Source: a bacterium
GTDB taxonomy: Bacteria > Auribacterota > Auribacteria > Auribacterales > Auribacteraceae
NCBI GenBank assembly: GCA_024233545.1
Contig: JACKPL010000001.1
Coordinates: 1-64,000 of the forward strand
Direction: 5' to 3'
Length of the DNA stretch: 64,000 nucleotides
A program made the translations under genes and the position numbers. How positions within the stretch are numbered: the stretch's first letter is position 1; each line of letters begins with the position of its first letter. The notes beneath the pieces are model-generated. The model was given only the letters and a program-made list of their open reading frames with translations, was not told where the DNA came from and ran no database searches. Positions 33,001 to 33,136 of this stretch are shown one piece after another.

Positions 33001-33130
33001 AGGTGTGGGCGGTTTTGCAATTACACAAGATTTCACTAAATATCTTCAAGTAGATGTCGAATCTCGCGAAATTGCTGAAGATGTAATGCAGATTATCAAT
33101 CAAAGTGCACAGATTGACGAAGCGGCATAA
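2..33130 (+). CDS. Giant multidomain membrane protein (5' partial)
   Basis: One frame runs without a stop from the left edge to TAA at 33128-33130, giving at least 11,042 residues. The codons before the first visible Met (nt 17) are open, so the true start lies outside the window. Residue numbers used here count that Met as 1. Recognisable segments in order: kinase-like (D874, N879), tandem HE-motif domains, GNAT-like, two more kinase-like units (about 2395-2600 and 3115-3320), then block A (HE domain, GT2 glycosyltransferase with membrane helices, HE domain, coiled coil, two GDEDAE/HE units, kinase-like). A HAD-like segment and a HAD phosphatase follow, then block B repeating most of block A, and a C-terminal region of about 700 residues that I do not recognise. 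Giant proteins are known from Omnitrophota and other candidate phyla. Cytosolic GT2 and kinase folds around two helix clusters suggest an inner-membrane protein working on envelope glycans; this is inference. It ends 6 nt from the stop of a convergent gene, with no visible terminator. Confidence 0.93.
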   Translation, partial: EEIRKMFNGHLAVTRTALSTKVMLFDEQKHDINDILDTGLLAAEYEVIQKPIAHSYVKEKTLETLLRQYEQALLNDEPDVVLGGMMTEILAESILYDSVNIRDILIFEGNDHFKRAVNHIIRVQPQQSVSVTFRVGGDEYGKIVWNAALKQLKIFRFDGNNVGGTSRQWCIGIGDKLIEESLRIISETKNIETDLFDNAQAFFNDMRQRPYTLSEKEYALMLQRKQEGMDILIIDEKEDSVRFADFWQYSSSEFQTITAQKAAVILRFRNGNSQLVKFPDISLPYPIEKASEEFRIENISPQGQRITFLHENLQADPSNIEERFTPVNFNMIHFKVRKTEDGFALRLDDPSIGEPFEVQITQQDVEQSKTIDLTVPGYEDSIKVQFSYDFLRKNIQVSGRILAIDSEQFRELRDKTLPSRGEKFTEKDGGLAVQVTSRPIISAGLVTVDVGKIDDRYLDRDVAVVQGRADNAADHAKETVKLQQVLGQDIGGTWFLEAKRLDGADKIMESFAELTPTAIDMYSAGFVINRALQDAQARQPEQNLRIVRNEFYQLITSNDRVFIKRGLNQRIDTLQSLKFKRYSGHPLTMDDKTIIMDILDRIGSTLYEDQEDFVLARNAIALWATNVSGDEFLRTVALENLRRLNSQLIVITEGTHIGRPRDIKRTEWAFAVNPNYYDTESEFYKRWQEEATGAIGNIIAILRKTSIVKDSLFILHGLGPVADRDIKDIQMEYLSSTADVESHIITVSFTDSTIEPLQFVLNRKITALEGSYIDIERRGINQLIAHGIGAENNPVPQIGVVVTAAQPSDTAEYYFTEGLNVGIPFAGVGEGDTYKGLVRQTVGEPSLYYVTRLTGLINTVSRSFFTHYLNTDARWFYSDIKPENIMVLTNEDGSETAVFSDMNKRFVIESDEADAFQVLVALKNMLFDQMLGELEEGNEVEKTLAQLNDGDIHETLFNSILDGIYSLDLVAAREFTAIAMQGVMMILLEHSGKSPDTVIDFPSGRMTLSELALLREMLLSKFHSTTASVTVGAGSISPETITNLAQLGVSHPVTPYQFFGRSSAVLDMINRGNVANDVLRNVNIANIGIRAASNEPIVHRTINAAVDNGLLVLHGELRGKSIFLVGGNNLMELAPGQTGHGGIKRNAVYIARGSVVNPQTGELDTVRLVQLAEHESIEIQLWQEKAIEIYRSGEFRDLLEAGFLQIGQDQRDLIQRDKDTPEMLDIDQTILSLEDKREQWHAYQNELYKNHQESLKNWDTLTATQRETVWQELSPWMRRELRKIVRAWIQAHPSDAQNTAVQFHALAEQIAPAEFFFESEPDIEVPDAKQSPVLQVVPSSVTFETLLSQLYLTDINNDAGIAAIVRQFQVALKGFSNTQMAQAVKVIDNQIRIIDRFAEQKGGIAPLKELSTALHERVSSDVVSFNQEAVREIAQSLNRRKNLNPAQLNDLRNILGRSNVMTLFDNMLFVRRLINNPELLDSIEPELLNKIAVALNLFLVSKVASALHLGKTEKFDSIQESLTAIRRIFPVLANNMVQRGDFEMVFQLTNALNTAESSLPTIELESADGLKASEIRSILSGYKRILNLLVNTNIADIGLQASPHVVVNQRIRQAFSSEDGYEYKGVVHGKKVYVLKGLDTIDGRQRGHAGLALNSIYIAENAYSEELVMHEIAELNLWQKKALALYNDDSDNVRSGRIIDINKTWDEDMPNSLTQQEREQIRDFLRNKWIPENLDVAIQLAREFHDEANRLSPVQPNAEVIDDKIILRDAIQELFRDKNRPFEDLLSFGAARFGAQPIESLPLTEWIDPGLLSWFKMLNQGRSPAVLVSVETTDTTAARDQEIQRLTAQLDQIPDDEYVALMIFTNQNGKKNHRIFIDRAGYIKENGVFSFYYPGIMRSMYGSSINISEFYLDFSYNPQAQAIHLDVMNVGREYSNTLQGKGLAERTFQNIVTIVRNYYPGMIVADAISGRVSQWLREYFDTKKATKQDYDERIAPVFGQYTFDPILEDNLPAIPIPTPLPSDGLVIGTIAPLTPAETARQPLARIVSNQGETFVFLEQLAHRDRAVYAGLASGEVFAVSASEAAHQLTKLRLFRLYGSQVLGLDYVQIASNDLARWVMDNFNADGSVNPVFSQLNEQIERLAQQAQRAIAQTGLDTVDPAELSLTQIDQISDAVNTVIAQSEFSQLYDMPSVISPQQLDTAISDLIMMPDTQPDQKLLHILGILHPLRIQHQFDDNAEDIILLLKDLYTLQYSTRGQFVNIRSELAWWAENSVNERVLQYAQALFRNFDQTLQRFAGFTLDAAKIKDGHNVSQSPYTTDYFVESMIVDSVTGQPVNRGEVTKEQIDAGQYTVESLSIGQEIFSDLQQILSKTDSIPRNLFVLHGISVTPEQIEEVRVRFLGQGSYKEAHQIDVDITGVGTRSFVILKHQLSSPSDTFSGNALQREMQTFALLNPVDRETITPQLGQIVSNSQLRQQVPDLKVTAYFNTVSLAQGEEALTRDGLKGYLIQRGKESDADYVKRMDAAIAAIAAIYHQTYINSDQQWINGDLNFENIFLGEQAGRTHAQIIDMGERALIRAAFDPLVFMIILLQDGIANDLSGKSKELYSKNFTLDRVLDRIVEAILDQGIVSGTQYLARAQQQLSAFLESTRDTNFNYRVGYFELNVKELITLNQYLKSVLRNQRFVTAIDTWNVDQSIAGENVVLEGVANTALDEQIQTEFGVQETIVSPQPPITFNTGDSTSDENMTAVLSSQFNPFFFQQLGVDANQVRAGPRIVLPDSPLPVSIFYSDSIGDSDMALFAGIAANSILAVDVPTMAVQLAKLRLWQLFAGNFLNLSPDQIAQGELDNWFKNNIGVDGLQSPFLKAVSNTIDSIAQTAVQKIADAGLSSVAVADLSIAQQEQISRIVSLIVQNSSLLSIISKQIPLSPIQISEIQARIQSPETAAAEKTELALRVLRSIRSRVSEAGMEDTAKTLLRSIASIRYENDKQFHMIRRELVWWESNSTNAGLSRLAAELFDTFDATVHFPGFFLNSALVQDIKPEQESDYFGKGPFTVTEFHEDFSTGVFRNIPVQKNLGPELFNEIRRVLTETDIIPRNLFTLYGIKNIRPEDITSISISYLGMGYFKEAHRINVEVSIEGVGRTSFVLIKPRTIPKRALEFSEKEFTKEMKRLILSNGEDAAIADVPLVGELKKQNDLTQEVSGLRHIKFFSTVSLVDGVQLVDESGQSGALFVKDSETPEQYKARIESIVNAFIENYFNLYENADEAIIVDDSNPANYIVTQRQDGSYHVNLIDVGVTTSVKNTFDPIAFLTFFIVNHLPTKLSAESSGLYKTVFTHEHVVNLIINGILKRGVFDGLTYLMSARESIQDVRKDSPEYVYLVGNYPVSGVVLDLIATKISNLLPPKQQATSGKVLQFPAQGTQEEDLFADEFFQDRLAADFTPPKGIEPKDTSDDNKNLARRGVQDRVDAVLKQNIEAGNAVRVQLRSLVQGTETQPAHQPEEFVKNIFFVRRTIDGRTIDIPVDSYTLVDRLSKLFGEINADAKENLRLQIASDFGRARLQKALTLAFEILQNSKYSGQFAPFSLTVLMDWDDIFYSGKALAHVGTERRTVYLNLNTLLHIAELDFNVQPKAKYALQAVIEHEYRDYIRSLLNKPRTQLTQEEHEILLSNDQFWLDVVQTYGEPDKNTDSSHRDDIGAIDPIYFEGEKITFKDVENVWTSIEQAAQSAQHSGTKQSEYGLVDTFRISAKDMPVFEISATALEQLGVTTPGAFLSLLSKAIALEKKKVKTVFPNPSLRIQIDSIPEFVRKYLAPHGIDIRKVAPRILEEPLGFIRDIPRVKTLIDAAMRAKEAESQGAVVGSEIGIPDYQQLKGILEKGLPSDFFMVSPVFNEKPSLIQEVIQHAHSEKYLNRLVIIDDASSMEGTREALMMLNDRFTIKDLELHRFQLEQDLIYQKLTEAQKEGLKRRIKAAKEAIEYRRNPSNPVYSFHLVLREKNGRRTGAIQETILGLYAMNLVGDYAAGFPEKLFIMDGDSYIRGRNVIQHLKDAANLVGQVDTDGKRIIATILPVSVSYGLPDFRSFWKVLDYIRFAFIRSLSAHGAKSVPGGGGGYSTPYLIRAISQHSGIFETDDAELSAILRANQGTKFKFFARKTMRVITDMPETLSAQFKQARRWSGGMLILLRKYRDNMPKIFGQAPWAVLIAGLTILGIFATLGYLMGSVLFTTSFAFSTLIDLFTPLMPIFGVFTSMIIGAVLAWGKGQTRQEKMMVVLLSPLLAVGFVGLSVFPLFAEAIETVKSLAFELLGYVGNRLKKFIPETVRTAFVGLRNWIGDAASAFSYKKNPFAPAYYVGAGTLFTGIVSGIVASVMNSGFSPEFVVMASTATAILSSLGTFKLMQALGFKQASAPDIEEKAIAGAPTRAFIPADIRSDSRRTRPTDTSLARKEVNEQDVHQEIQDKINGGRAVRLRYPDIALINEFPGVNTRGFVLDTIQSGFGFTDEQNPPVRRALQDFLSEGTRYSDFQNGMAVLQDVIDDMVGLKAGVLRTDRNRFYAKLFHSVTVLFGHEGDFGSGSVLAHGGRTGGVLEMGERGTIYIHSKVFEHISSLARDDRQYAQALLRALFEHELRDILREEHFEDIGVVDPVPDPRNPGQFIDFEQLNVFWSKIELALIHDRYKELSVQTITAANAEQIGQELKKLSTFIHSRQAHKEFFDQALLEQTVSMADQLFVQLGEYYTEYLIDFFRSALSTDLSTPDAAQSLERAAQQEIRHILGIIHPDRVANISESTKRNADLYPGTFSSSQMKQLRTALGKLTSAEQANPAEFVSLMKQVFTGEKLGIRLLTENAVVMQVRIEGEQARLSKQHAVMRNQLARFQRVLAKALNDIHRVPGQLPLGQSISRLEQLREKTEHFIRNNAGESISGLVEEFNIVMDTVRQLSSARLTVLQTQLAQPKIVSAENEVISAQKELVKLNHGRMEAVLSVLEMFLPSASEEEQTPVLSGLYDIARFQHELWGNRELIDLLNQFAEKKQQLSQDSLLGRDVTRLQREVSSLSVQLGEKTRAFLATLTQRYEQLGFKDFRSQLSNMDGNVDMIETYRTYDPFRFDAVIESFGKIISRPFFRQEKELYDAFSTRISAVNQRIEAAQKALDSQTRTIRQKLEYLNKQHNKIDEYVSGMTRFARSIQLEHDRAQFSIRNELNEARLVKQRGESPLDRIELKLREYAVLNETFQTEGLFNARAQSLSGQELKDMVFALIPLRSALTGAELPATVRESIVASRQKTYAELLKYVMPVLDARINEIGRSRRVFADVRVSLANAYFQLARTLQEVNIHDESQMREIQNAMSLFEFIPSPLVRNGSVAFKDIDWFRLLNNADFREIAQSQGISISVWTREDEQLMNRLEQSQNEVDVNVISNLAVTKFDIENASNVPIQGKTIPALILPAQMTSGGFQRLANLFSGVMEELGIPQGDYFQRNDMLGPYNALMRNDALLSLLQQFGRLNEEDRRIAMQFIKVVFSDGIVKLAQSVIDYQVQQLENEQANLEKIKAAVVRQIDELTRPPLAQRVAQGVTRFLPFGKQRSDAKRLLEGKKEPQILALPSPSADQKTDQELEEFIENRLAAAFKLPKDKKPPMGPLKAVGDEDAEQVDSAIIQQWVQESERAQLQNITVNDANGQAYTIPAFFIESNLLPESMNAFHIKRDGKPLIIVTRSAAEIIPYFEEAVFHEMKEAIWIQQLSLGKADIRPDLMNSVAVMAHIAANAEQVMAFGVIRDVLGNVTYQLTPYHAAQIEALRVQSNTEKLTGLLNEDRQYQNNLVENLFDVQTRGYIENYERHFKAAVFLALQSISFEKSEKQSIEKHITNEQFKPLDLKDLSHDSIVMGNADNDLVLKIAREETSVFGSLKFDNHAVTGLALEVLGDLIPSTLDISGMGINVDGQAVQIGYIQQRMKYTVQEALRILDEQNDTAQMRALIDKVFTLWETMWQRGVVDVDLMFFRNMGLNSLEELDVKLFDFGKLTTERMQIFRIQSGFSEEDIFNSYASVLPASIMPYIRQRGNTLADTDNIMLFAKKWRSMPPVVASKVDFIELPAFTGQDIQTILGMLGENEYIADFSQLQNDLAEILQRKNTTHKDVPIDVIAAEVFGKSLQVRVDSVLNDPFENRIAADFYIPEDRIPPSGALKAVGDEDAEQIDPALRSQWIDFARLQVPAVRNVAGLNGNQYAIEAIYLELDTLPVGVNAYHIQETGFPLIIVTRPGIEQTEYAGEAAFHEYREAAWISAFMAGNTKITPIGFEQIAGISHILAAADQVKAFGVKQNVDGTVSYQLTPYHQAQIAELVRTGNRQKLLQLFDEDRSGHYELIENYLDEESRAISERYELLFKTAVSLALGALSDPQNMLNDAEVRSILDVLSFYGYTGDMRNLHADIVRIWRAKASHPTIPVKAMAVAVFGVPASHEMTIDQSDIKSGIDLLANAFDGITQFTDNDIRQLVQLRAESAMRLYPTQSGRIAEFARTLPKFEETLTAAHNLGQFMDVLVNQLDRDRTAPVLPLYLARDGDIFYLYQQVLNPAQQGELLPAGRTFLDELTEDVRSSTQMLIYAIEQYLFAQYPDRDPNGTFQHQGEEILEHFQTLYGILIKGPADRPVEEVLAELNQLGFFSQPAKILDTVTNREVVQMPIDRVKELRFVFRQAQERIAPIIFEYAQLNRIQPKAVRLIDIGHTGTANLLFAGMIHAQFPSIEILSYLFDTSKFKAGPGWAYIQDKDHLSDSIENIGKVEEYFATENNRVLYNPGPIYYDYRMGVGNLLDFHGASHMEGFLAQLIMVREAKKQAGVIISQPAPQPVTFESILNDIAGNGVTYTQSELETILAGSAQNISSEQQADIVMLNTVSRGIEVPQSEIDAFSLRTDPMALTIQFIYRMVNGEFIALPQRDVDSVRQFTGDETFTNLIKQYHQRSLDQLYRAVVFDLDGTILDQNGTIPPRLKEQIKALLEEGVPVIIVTARNRELGLDAVRDIVHGNLYLFVENGAYGFRTTERDRVLYPSAYEDQSAQDFLRQLKELFQNELGIDQKNIFTDNRMHSFVINDMDSASFRDLLALHPDVERHLNLHGISVTQFQSGMLQVSLASKGAALEFLQTELNIPVNQMAKFGDSARESEPDYDMLLRAGGFTVGYGENPFLLKGESVFALRNADQLSDLISGLDAPVGPQAVSAFLSRLKFEGELERSSAQAKIVLLRLTEEQRAMVQGVLRFMEISNLEKNQENVVGLIMNFANLMVSLETPEEVRSIIGLIAQNMGTDYAGLESMFLDVSSMAPHTLIPRDVPAYKELLSMHHRSQFNSQQLFEDFDELAQRISVVFDAGVRLSDEQSGEFVNMLINSFSKIRLSRYVDGDFTRSIFYIEELIGSVSSKIGRSLSLSSFMALFQQSTGEDLAEIVAGIPFMFDTALVTPVVRLAAEFNDDIPSDSFSTAQAIIANVLNGIYIPEQLFDAELFRDDVTALQELFANNPLQINAILTYMAHLIRTEHRSDLEVFAEIFNSRYPSSFQSIIDQIDAVAETLNSANVPFISALAASDSQTIQTAETQEIEDEFDFGALDFLIAEPGEDDDTDKSLARTYVQNLVDETIRKNIVAGNAVRIDLDSTETFSAHDAVNRLFKQSVDGRLIDLPALQVARNLQETLFFDLPQTAKENLVSQLENPLVRDQLYTALEFALKIQKRTPYRDITKGFTLTLLMDWDGVFYTGDALAHVGRQQKTVYLGLNTLLHVTRMSPEKRVKAEAILQAILEHEIRDWARSEILNAEVTAPIEGVSPDSIIIPQITSDWFVQWRQEVKDSAEPLKLRAHQEDIGSIDPVYFQNKRISFDDVNAFWNELQSQPRATRIQRTVEEKEMEFWAIKPRLLPPFYISSHALRQVGALTAAEFIDILYKAAVQRGVVLSDLFPEELNEEIIVTDLDTFMAGSGLDARGVNILSVAPAVPIDQLDQYAPVVNISDEEQLRAIVPHLPADYFIVSPMYNLLTNRDNPNLINDVIQHAHERGYLDKLIVLDDHSTDGTRERLMMLNSRITGEQISAELSQVIQQIERGGLSDADAAQLEKLKTHLEYAMQYRSNPDNPTYGFNMVLRAENGRRSGAIRDAIEGLYALAGQADSFPERVMIVDGDSFIEGADVPALLNEAASIVGSVDENGRRTIGVALPLSTHFGTFPLLKSGLMQKLNYAYFTWIRAVNSISVSSIAGGGGVYSLPYLLRAFKKHSGIFETDDIELSTTLLGNQNVKFKTFARQDFRVVTDAPETLTERWQRSKRWHGGIFQVVRKYDRSKISDVLWKFVKGNMLVYTFLTIVYPSFVIAPLVQMMGNPSIDLFVSLSGFLLGSALVLFALPIAIFSKDTTLRERLFAIGMTPILGLNFVFFNMVPTFFEYLLTVWAVGIRPGIKTVDQWVAQPVVAGLKFIAGLPLRVVSTVSNAVLDSLGNMMVKNPSIFNVQMSLLGGGLGALIGGWVNDIAHLGLGQDIMSVYGVLGLGIGYMTSLAVYYRRYLRDLPLSNASFIIALLTGIPTDTKIENQQKPAQTDQEKNLARKDIKPLELNEEIRQSILNGRAIRLTPDLIQQVAQGRLSLDDVIDTIPTMFELDNPGIAQRFARQRLSKESEFDSFRDGMQILDEVFEDMLGTVSEEPSERQKMYQELLRSVTVLFGEEEAFGTFKALGHAGGTHQTVYIHERLLRIISGMQGAQRSYGKALLQAVLEHELRDIERKAHKNDIGMVDTVPDPLNSGQIITFNKLEVFWSDLELLALREQLEKYDNIAQLPDFLVKDVSNILKEFSRFRLKRSAIEKQLNQDNLASTVRIAGTLFDQLIEHSNNRLLDFYVNVLTMDLTPEQVQSLVLQEDNLIKEILLYTHHDHFAGISDEVYARAQEFFKKIYTQDYKNLQDTLAGLTPATRVNPERYIELVKKVFGASVLGDKLSQDALNAYLESVRSDYNRINGALTAMDTQIARLEKLADTTAAVLNRLSDTVVNAQSQERFGMIEQRIRAFRQRESGQPLAPVVQEYTMLVLEILSRAKERLSEVRGRLQAQEQVKSRILTDIAAQQRIIDANYETIRSLATEVLGLMLDSRNTTPRATLIRNSVDDVSVFQRQLKRNQALNTAIEEYEDTQKRLKTAPVGSALERQLLAELDILEAEVFDGIDGFVKGLIENYSQLGFNDFIRHLQAMLASSDVFFEYKNHNPFKRYTDFIMENFNTVMQDGQYDVVKERLVGTARNIKKAQKEIARLKGEGELVFEAGVVTLSDVEDRIANIENLVRSRSEWFEKVQGVLNRLIDESKKIRQEYERNRYTVLKEIKEIPQADLRTVTVSSILQQRAVELVVTIQALQSTMYMLTDGSRQDTAVYDGTALADMGMAIAAKGTAATDKPAEQRKIQQARERNQERILNDVLEYIENQIKEVDKQIRLFAQINLNISSAYITLWRAMEEWQFISDQSLNSVREARDALSLFQYRPTRIAGNAQGLLTGIVWETLIRNDRFLAFLEQRGVVANVITEKETRRLEELRRLAETEIEAFLEATELQELQGMIARISEYAVQNVVVPAVVYPKSLTMEQLREIISQFQNFLIESRLAAGRPIERADILGIYSYLMEEDNLIAIIARAREYTEETRRQALTVLRLVFSETIVKMFAAVVDYKLEELNQQRKDLSIALERKRAEMQALVPEKQTVTSKIGSKIRNLFGIGSKPVETQTPALEDVSQPKALPLISETAGEEEPIDMKIAAAQKQVKKPEDKDDKKPLGPLKDIGDEDAETIPLGDIEVIKHRLDALGINVEERPINNYLERFQVDAANMSAEIRDGLTKVSARILANDPIVDRILPASMSAFHFIDDNNNLVILIRSDLAQNTNLMEEAVFHEAREAYWSKRLMPQEGVVSDEMMEEINRNAHRLAAAEQALTFGSTDALSGFIEAQLQKLAARPADLRRLIMEDRQPHNALIVFVLSQLYENVDKGFGSVLGEKVAEYESLVKRHASSLYMEQMLRTVGFNVLTRMANSNRIVLPDGFSHNNVRIAKSDDEKFQELSSFDAFDQKQKLAFRVNVDLADGKSHTFIIRAIDPRRDEDNMRDVFYAFDLFNMADGINFYSNIQQEGYRSLIAFEEVGDIKLKDMQFASVDTSAFAALVGGALAKSFVFGTTEWSMDNLNIKIENGVPTAVSTTDFVRGLQSKEVIPFLVRQIEQLNMHFIEAAMVGKPQRDRKEIELKIKRHVITAVIKGFWNELNRIQSYYSSISDKQRIINHPILSQNENWQAFIARLTSTVADPLVVVNALVTEINAQSSDLKLNPADVVGELRQPAEASVQPPAEAVRKQSTATSFYYEDVRSYILLYSDLPIHQLLAQLNDTNVSFDEFAGQLYESLKEQYGIGDPASVEKSLVLNIQGDITKYIRAELAKRGVKQSLPAVQDITHQIIENAVSSAGGITQLIEQRSPRGLKEKLTQAARESIEEKIVQLKKTDPQTSALLERVYGKIKDAPIVVLPSRDGSYGISTNLEGYQFASLEQRGGATVIFMGEGVYDALLTGGFEEALIHLAARDYFRNAPESAGWDAGELFTQASRLRNVFGDTLPGMYHDLMQKGLNNQKYKPLIDHLMAVSGLAGRSLSPATINEIITNLGESFELDVEMAKVNVPIRADFKMSDDFIQTAVGVIRIAMAKPDIYLFPKDLIIGKLSPSNFMLKKTFKQFKKENEKYEGRQALFVAVSLDGEKTGEFKRELDTKILPREGVASSQLFDFIATVDSMDGLVELIGAEYPDLSPSDMLNRIRILDVPKGKLSSYAANNGYRYQEIDPQDSMKSMHNTNKSVFMIDLLRAFGSKQLPKDIRIIDIREFVALDNGHKEALGDLIPAFVEFIRRAEQLPAEKSTYSNLTEVFYTAVYSGLDAPTREKFKERNTVIKELTVKNLISVEARMDNLPAVFLNFIAPGMVAGSEITYLKDKLREQINLYKINKTFERVAVGDPANKDVKYTTMERLMQLQGVGGFAITQDFTKYLQVDVESREIAEDVMQIINQSAQIDEAA
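2150..2910 (+). other. Kinase-like segment 1 of the giant protein
   Basis: The stretch SDIKPENIM (D874, K876, N879) followed about 20 residues later by VFSDMNK matches the catalytic-loop D-x-K-P-x-N and the metal-binding Asp of the protein kinase/aminoglycoside phosphotransferase fold. Upstream, the phrase SLFILHGL is shared with the two later kinase-like units, but no glycine-rich loop is visible where those have one. It may be a divergent or inactive kinase fold. Confidence 0.55.
3225..3590 (+). repeat. HE-motif domain, first of a tandem pair
   Basis: This segment and 4740-5070 share the order N-[IT]-A[ND]-IG-[IL]-[RQ]-A, then a basic/aromatic core, then GH[GA]G, then [NS]xxYIA, and end in HE...E[IL]..LWQ[EK]KA. 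They look like diverged copies of one domain. The HE pair lies at nt 3521-3526. Function unknown; the HE resembles half of a zincin motif, but the second His of HExxH is missing. Confidence 0.6.
4740..5070 (+). repeat. HE-motif domain, second of a tandem pair
   Basis: Second copy of the domain at 3225-3590, with GHAG, SIYIA and VMHEIAEL (HE at nt 5009-5014) followed by LWQKKA. The two copies are separated by a helical region of about 380 residues. The match in order and spacing of motifs is clear by eye; overall identity is low. Confidence 0.6.
5560..5965 (+). other. GNAT acetyltransferase-like segment
   Basis: A beta-rich stretch ends in IHLDVMNVG, followed by QGKGLAERTFQNIVTI. This resembles the GNAT acetyl-CoA motif (Q/RxxGxG/A at the start of a helix), preceded by a beta-strand and followed by another strand (MIVADAI). 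The length of about 130 residues is normal for a GNAT core. No substrate can be proposed; the call rests on one motif and predicted strand order. Confidence 0.45.
6115..8110 (+). repeat. Tandem unit 1: helical head plus kinase-like domain 2
   Basis: About 665 residues. The head (RIVSNQG..., VYAGLASGEVFAV, KLRLFRLYG, AQTGLDTV, QIDQISDAV) is repeated in unit 2 at about 8300-10190. The second half is kinase-like: glycine loop LGQGSYKEA (G2397, G2399), beta-3 Lys K2423 in VILKHQ, catalytic NGDLNFENI (D2544, N2549) and IIDMGE (D2565) as DFG equivalent. All main catalytic positions are present, so this copy could be an active phosphotransferase, probably nearer the APH/choline-kinase branch than Ser/Thr kinases. 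Confidence 0.65.
8300..10190 (+). repeat. Tandem unit 2: helical head plus kinase-like domain 3
   Basis: Diverged copy of unit 1, offset by about 2.15 kb. The head has FAGIAANSILAV, KLRLWQLFAG and QQEQISRIV. The kinase-like half has LGMGYFKEAH as glycine loop, FVLIKPR as the beta-3 Lys region, DDSNPANYI (D3268, N3273) as catalytic loop and LIDVG (D3290) as DFG equivalent. The catalytic loop keeps D and N spacing but differs in the residues between, so activity is uncertain. Confidence 0.6.
11638..13210 (+). other. GT2 glycosyltransferase domain with membrane helices, copy 1
   Basis: Family-2 glycosyltransferase of the cellulose/chitin/hyaluronan synthase type. Visible motifs are SPVFNE, IIDDAS (nucleotide-binding Asp), MDGDS (DxD metal/UDP site, about residue 4028), VPGGGGGYS, FETDDAEL (TED-type catalytic Asp) and QARRW (the QxxRW acceptor/processivity motif). 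About six hydrophobic helices follow, from roughly 12595 to 13210. The complete motif set predicts an active inner-membrane transferase using a nucleotide sugar. Fusion of such an enzyme within a giant polypeptide is unusual. Confidence 0.82.
14400..16700 (+). other. Long coiled-coil region, copy A
   Basis: About 760 residues rich in Glu, Lys, Gln, Leu and Arg with heptad-like hydrophobic spacing and almost no Cys or Trp. It links the HELRD domain to the GDEDAE linker. An equivalent region in block B (about 26700-29100) has the same position and shared landmarks, for example PASMAL-like and Y..L..A...F segments. Probably a structural spacer or oligomerisation rod. Confidence 0.6.
17620..18070 (+). 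other. Kinase-like segment 4
   Basis: Motifs are LVLKIAREE (K5885 as beta-3 Lys candidate), a hinge-like GYIQQRMKYT, VDVDLMFFRN as a catalytic-loop candidate and KLFDFGKL with a textbook DFG (D6007). The D-to-N spacing in the loop is one residue longer than the usual D-x4-N. It resembles RIO/ABC1-type atypical kinases more than eukaryotic-type kinases. Confidence 0.5.
18520..19150 (+). repeat. Extra GDEDAE linker plus FHE domain
   Basis: Near copy of 16890-17480 directly downstream of block A. It shares PPxGxLKAVGDEDAEQ, NA[FY]HI, PLIIVTR, the FHExxEA-type HE motif (18803-18808), VxAFGV and YQLTPYH, and then EDR. A third, more diverged copy is at 29310-29960. This is the best-conserved repeat in the protein, suggesting a recent duplication or strong constraint. 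Confidence 0.75.
19629..20460 (+). other. HAD-related segment (ARDGD / DIGHTGT)
   Basis: The pair LYLARDGDIFYLY and, about 165 residues later, RLIDIGHTGTANLL resembles the arrangement seen in HAD-like domains attached to capsule and rhamnan-type glycosyltransferases (xRDG...DxGWxGS). The match is by motif memory only. It sits just before a typical HAD phosphatase in the same chain. Confidence 0.4.
20879..21600 (+). other. HAD-superfamily phosphatase domain (Cof/MPGP type)
   Basis: Motif I VFDLDGTI, motif II IIVTARN, motif III Lys in SKGAAL and motif IV FGDSARESEPDYDML are all present over about 235 residues, with a cap inserted between motifs II and III. This is the layout of Cof-type sugar-phosphate or mannosyl-3-phosphoglycerate phosphatases. 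All four catalytic motifs are intact, so phosphatase activity on a small sugar phosphate is plausible. Confidence 0.8.
23989..25640 (+). other. GT2 glycosyltransferase domain with membrane helices, copy 2
   Basis: Diverged copy of the GT2 at 11638. Motifs are SPMYN, VLDDHSTDGT, VDGDS (DxD), AGGGGVYS and FETDDIEL. Where copy 1 has QARRW, this copy has RSKRW: the Gln of QxxRW is replaced by Arg. Several membrane helices follow (about 24955-25640), including a glycine-rich helix. The catalytic Asp residues are intact. The changed Gln may alter acceptor handling. Confidence 0.8.
26700..29100 (+). other. Long coiled-coil region, copy B
   Basis: Counterpart of the rod at 14400-16700: Glu/Gln/Arg/Leu-rich, nearly free of Cys and Trp, with the same place between the HELRD domain and the GDEDAE linker. 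It contains a short low-complexity Ala/Gly/Thr patch near 28150-28210. Confidence 0.6.
30150..30600 (+). other. Kinase-like segment 5
   Basis: Occupies the same place in block B as segment 4 in block A. TEWSMDNLNIKIENG followed by STTDF looks like a degraded catalytic loop and DFG (TDF). HTFIIRAIDPR may be the beta-3 region, but a Lys is not clear. Likely a pseudokinase. Confidence 0.35.
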
Positions 33131-33136
33131 GTGCGG

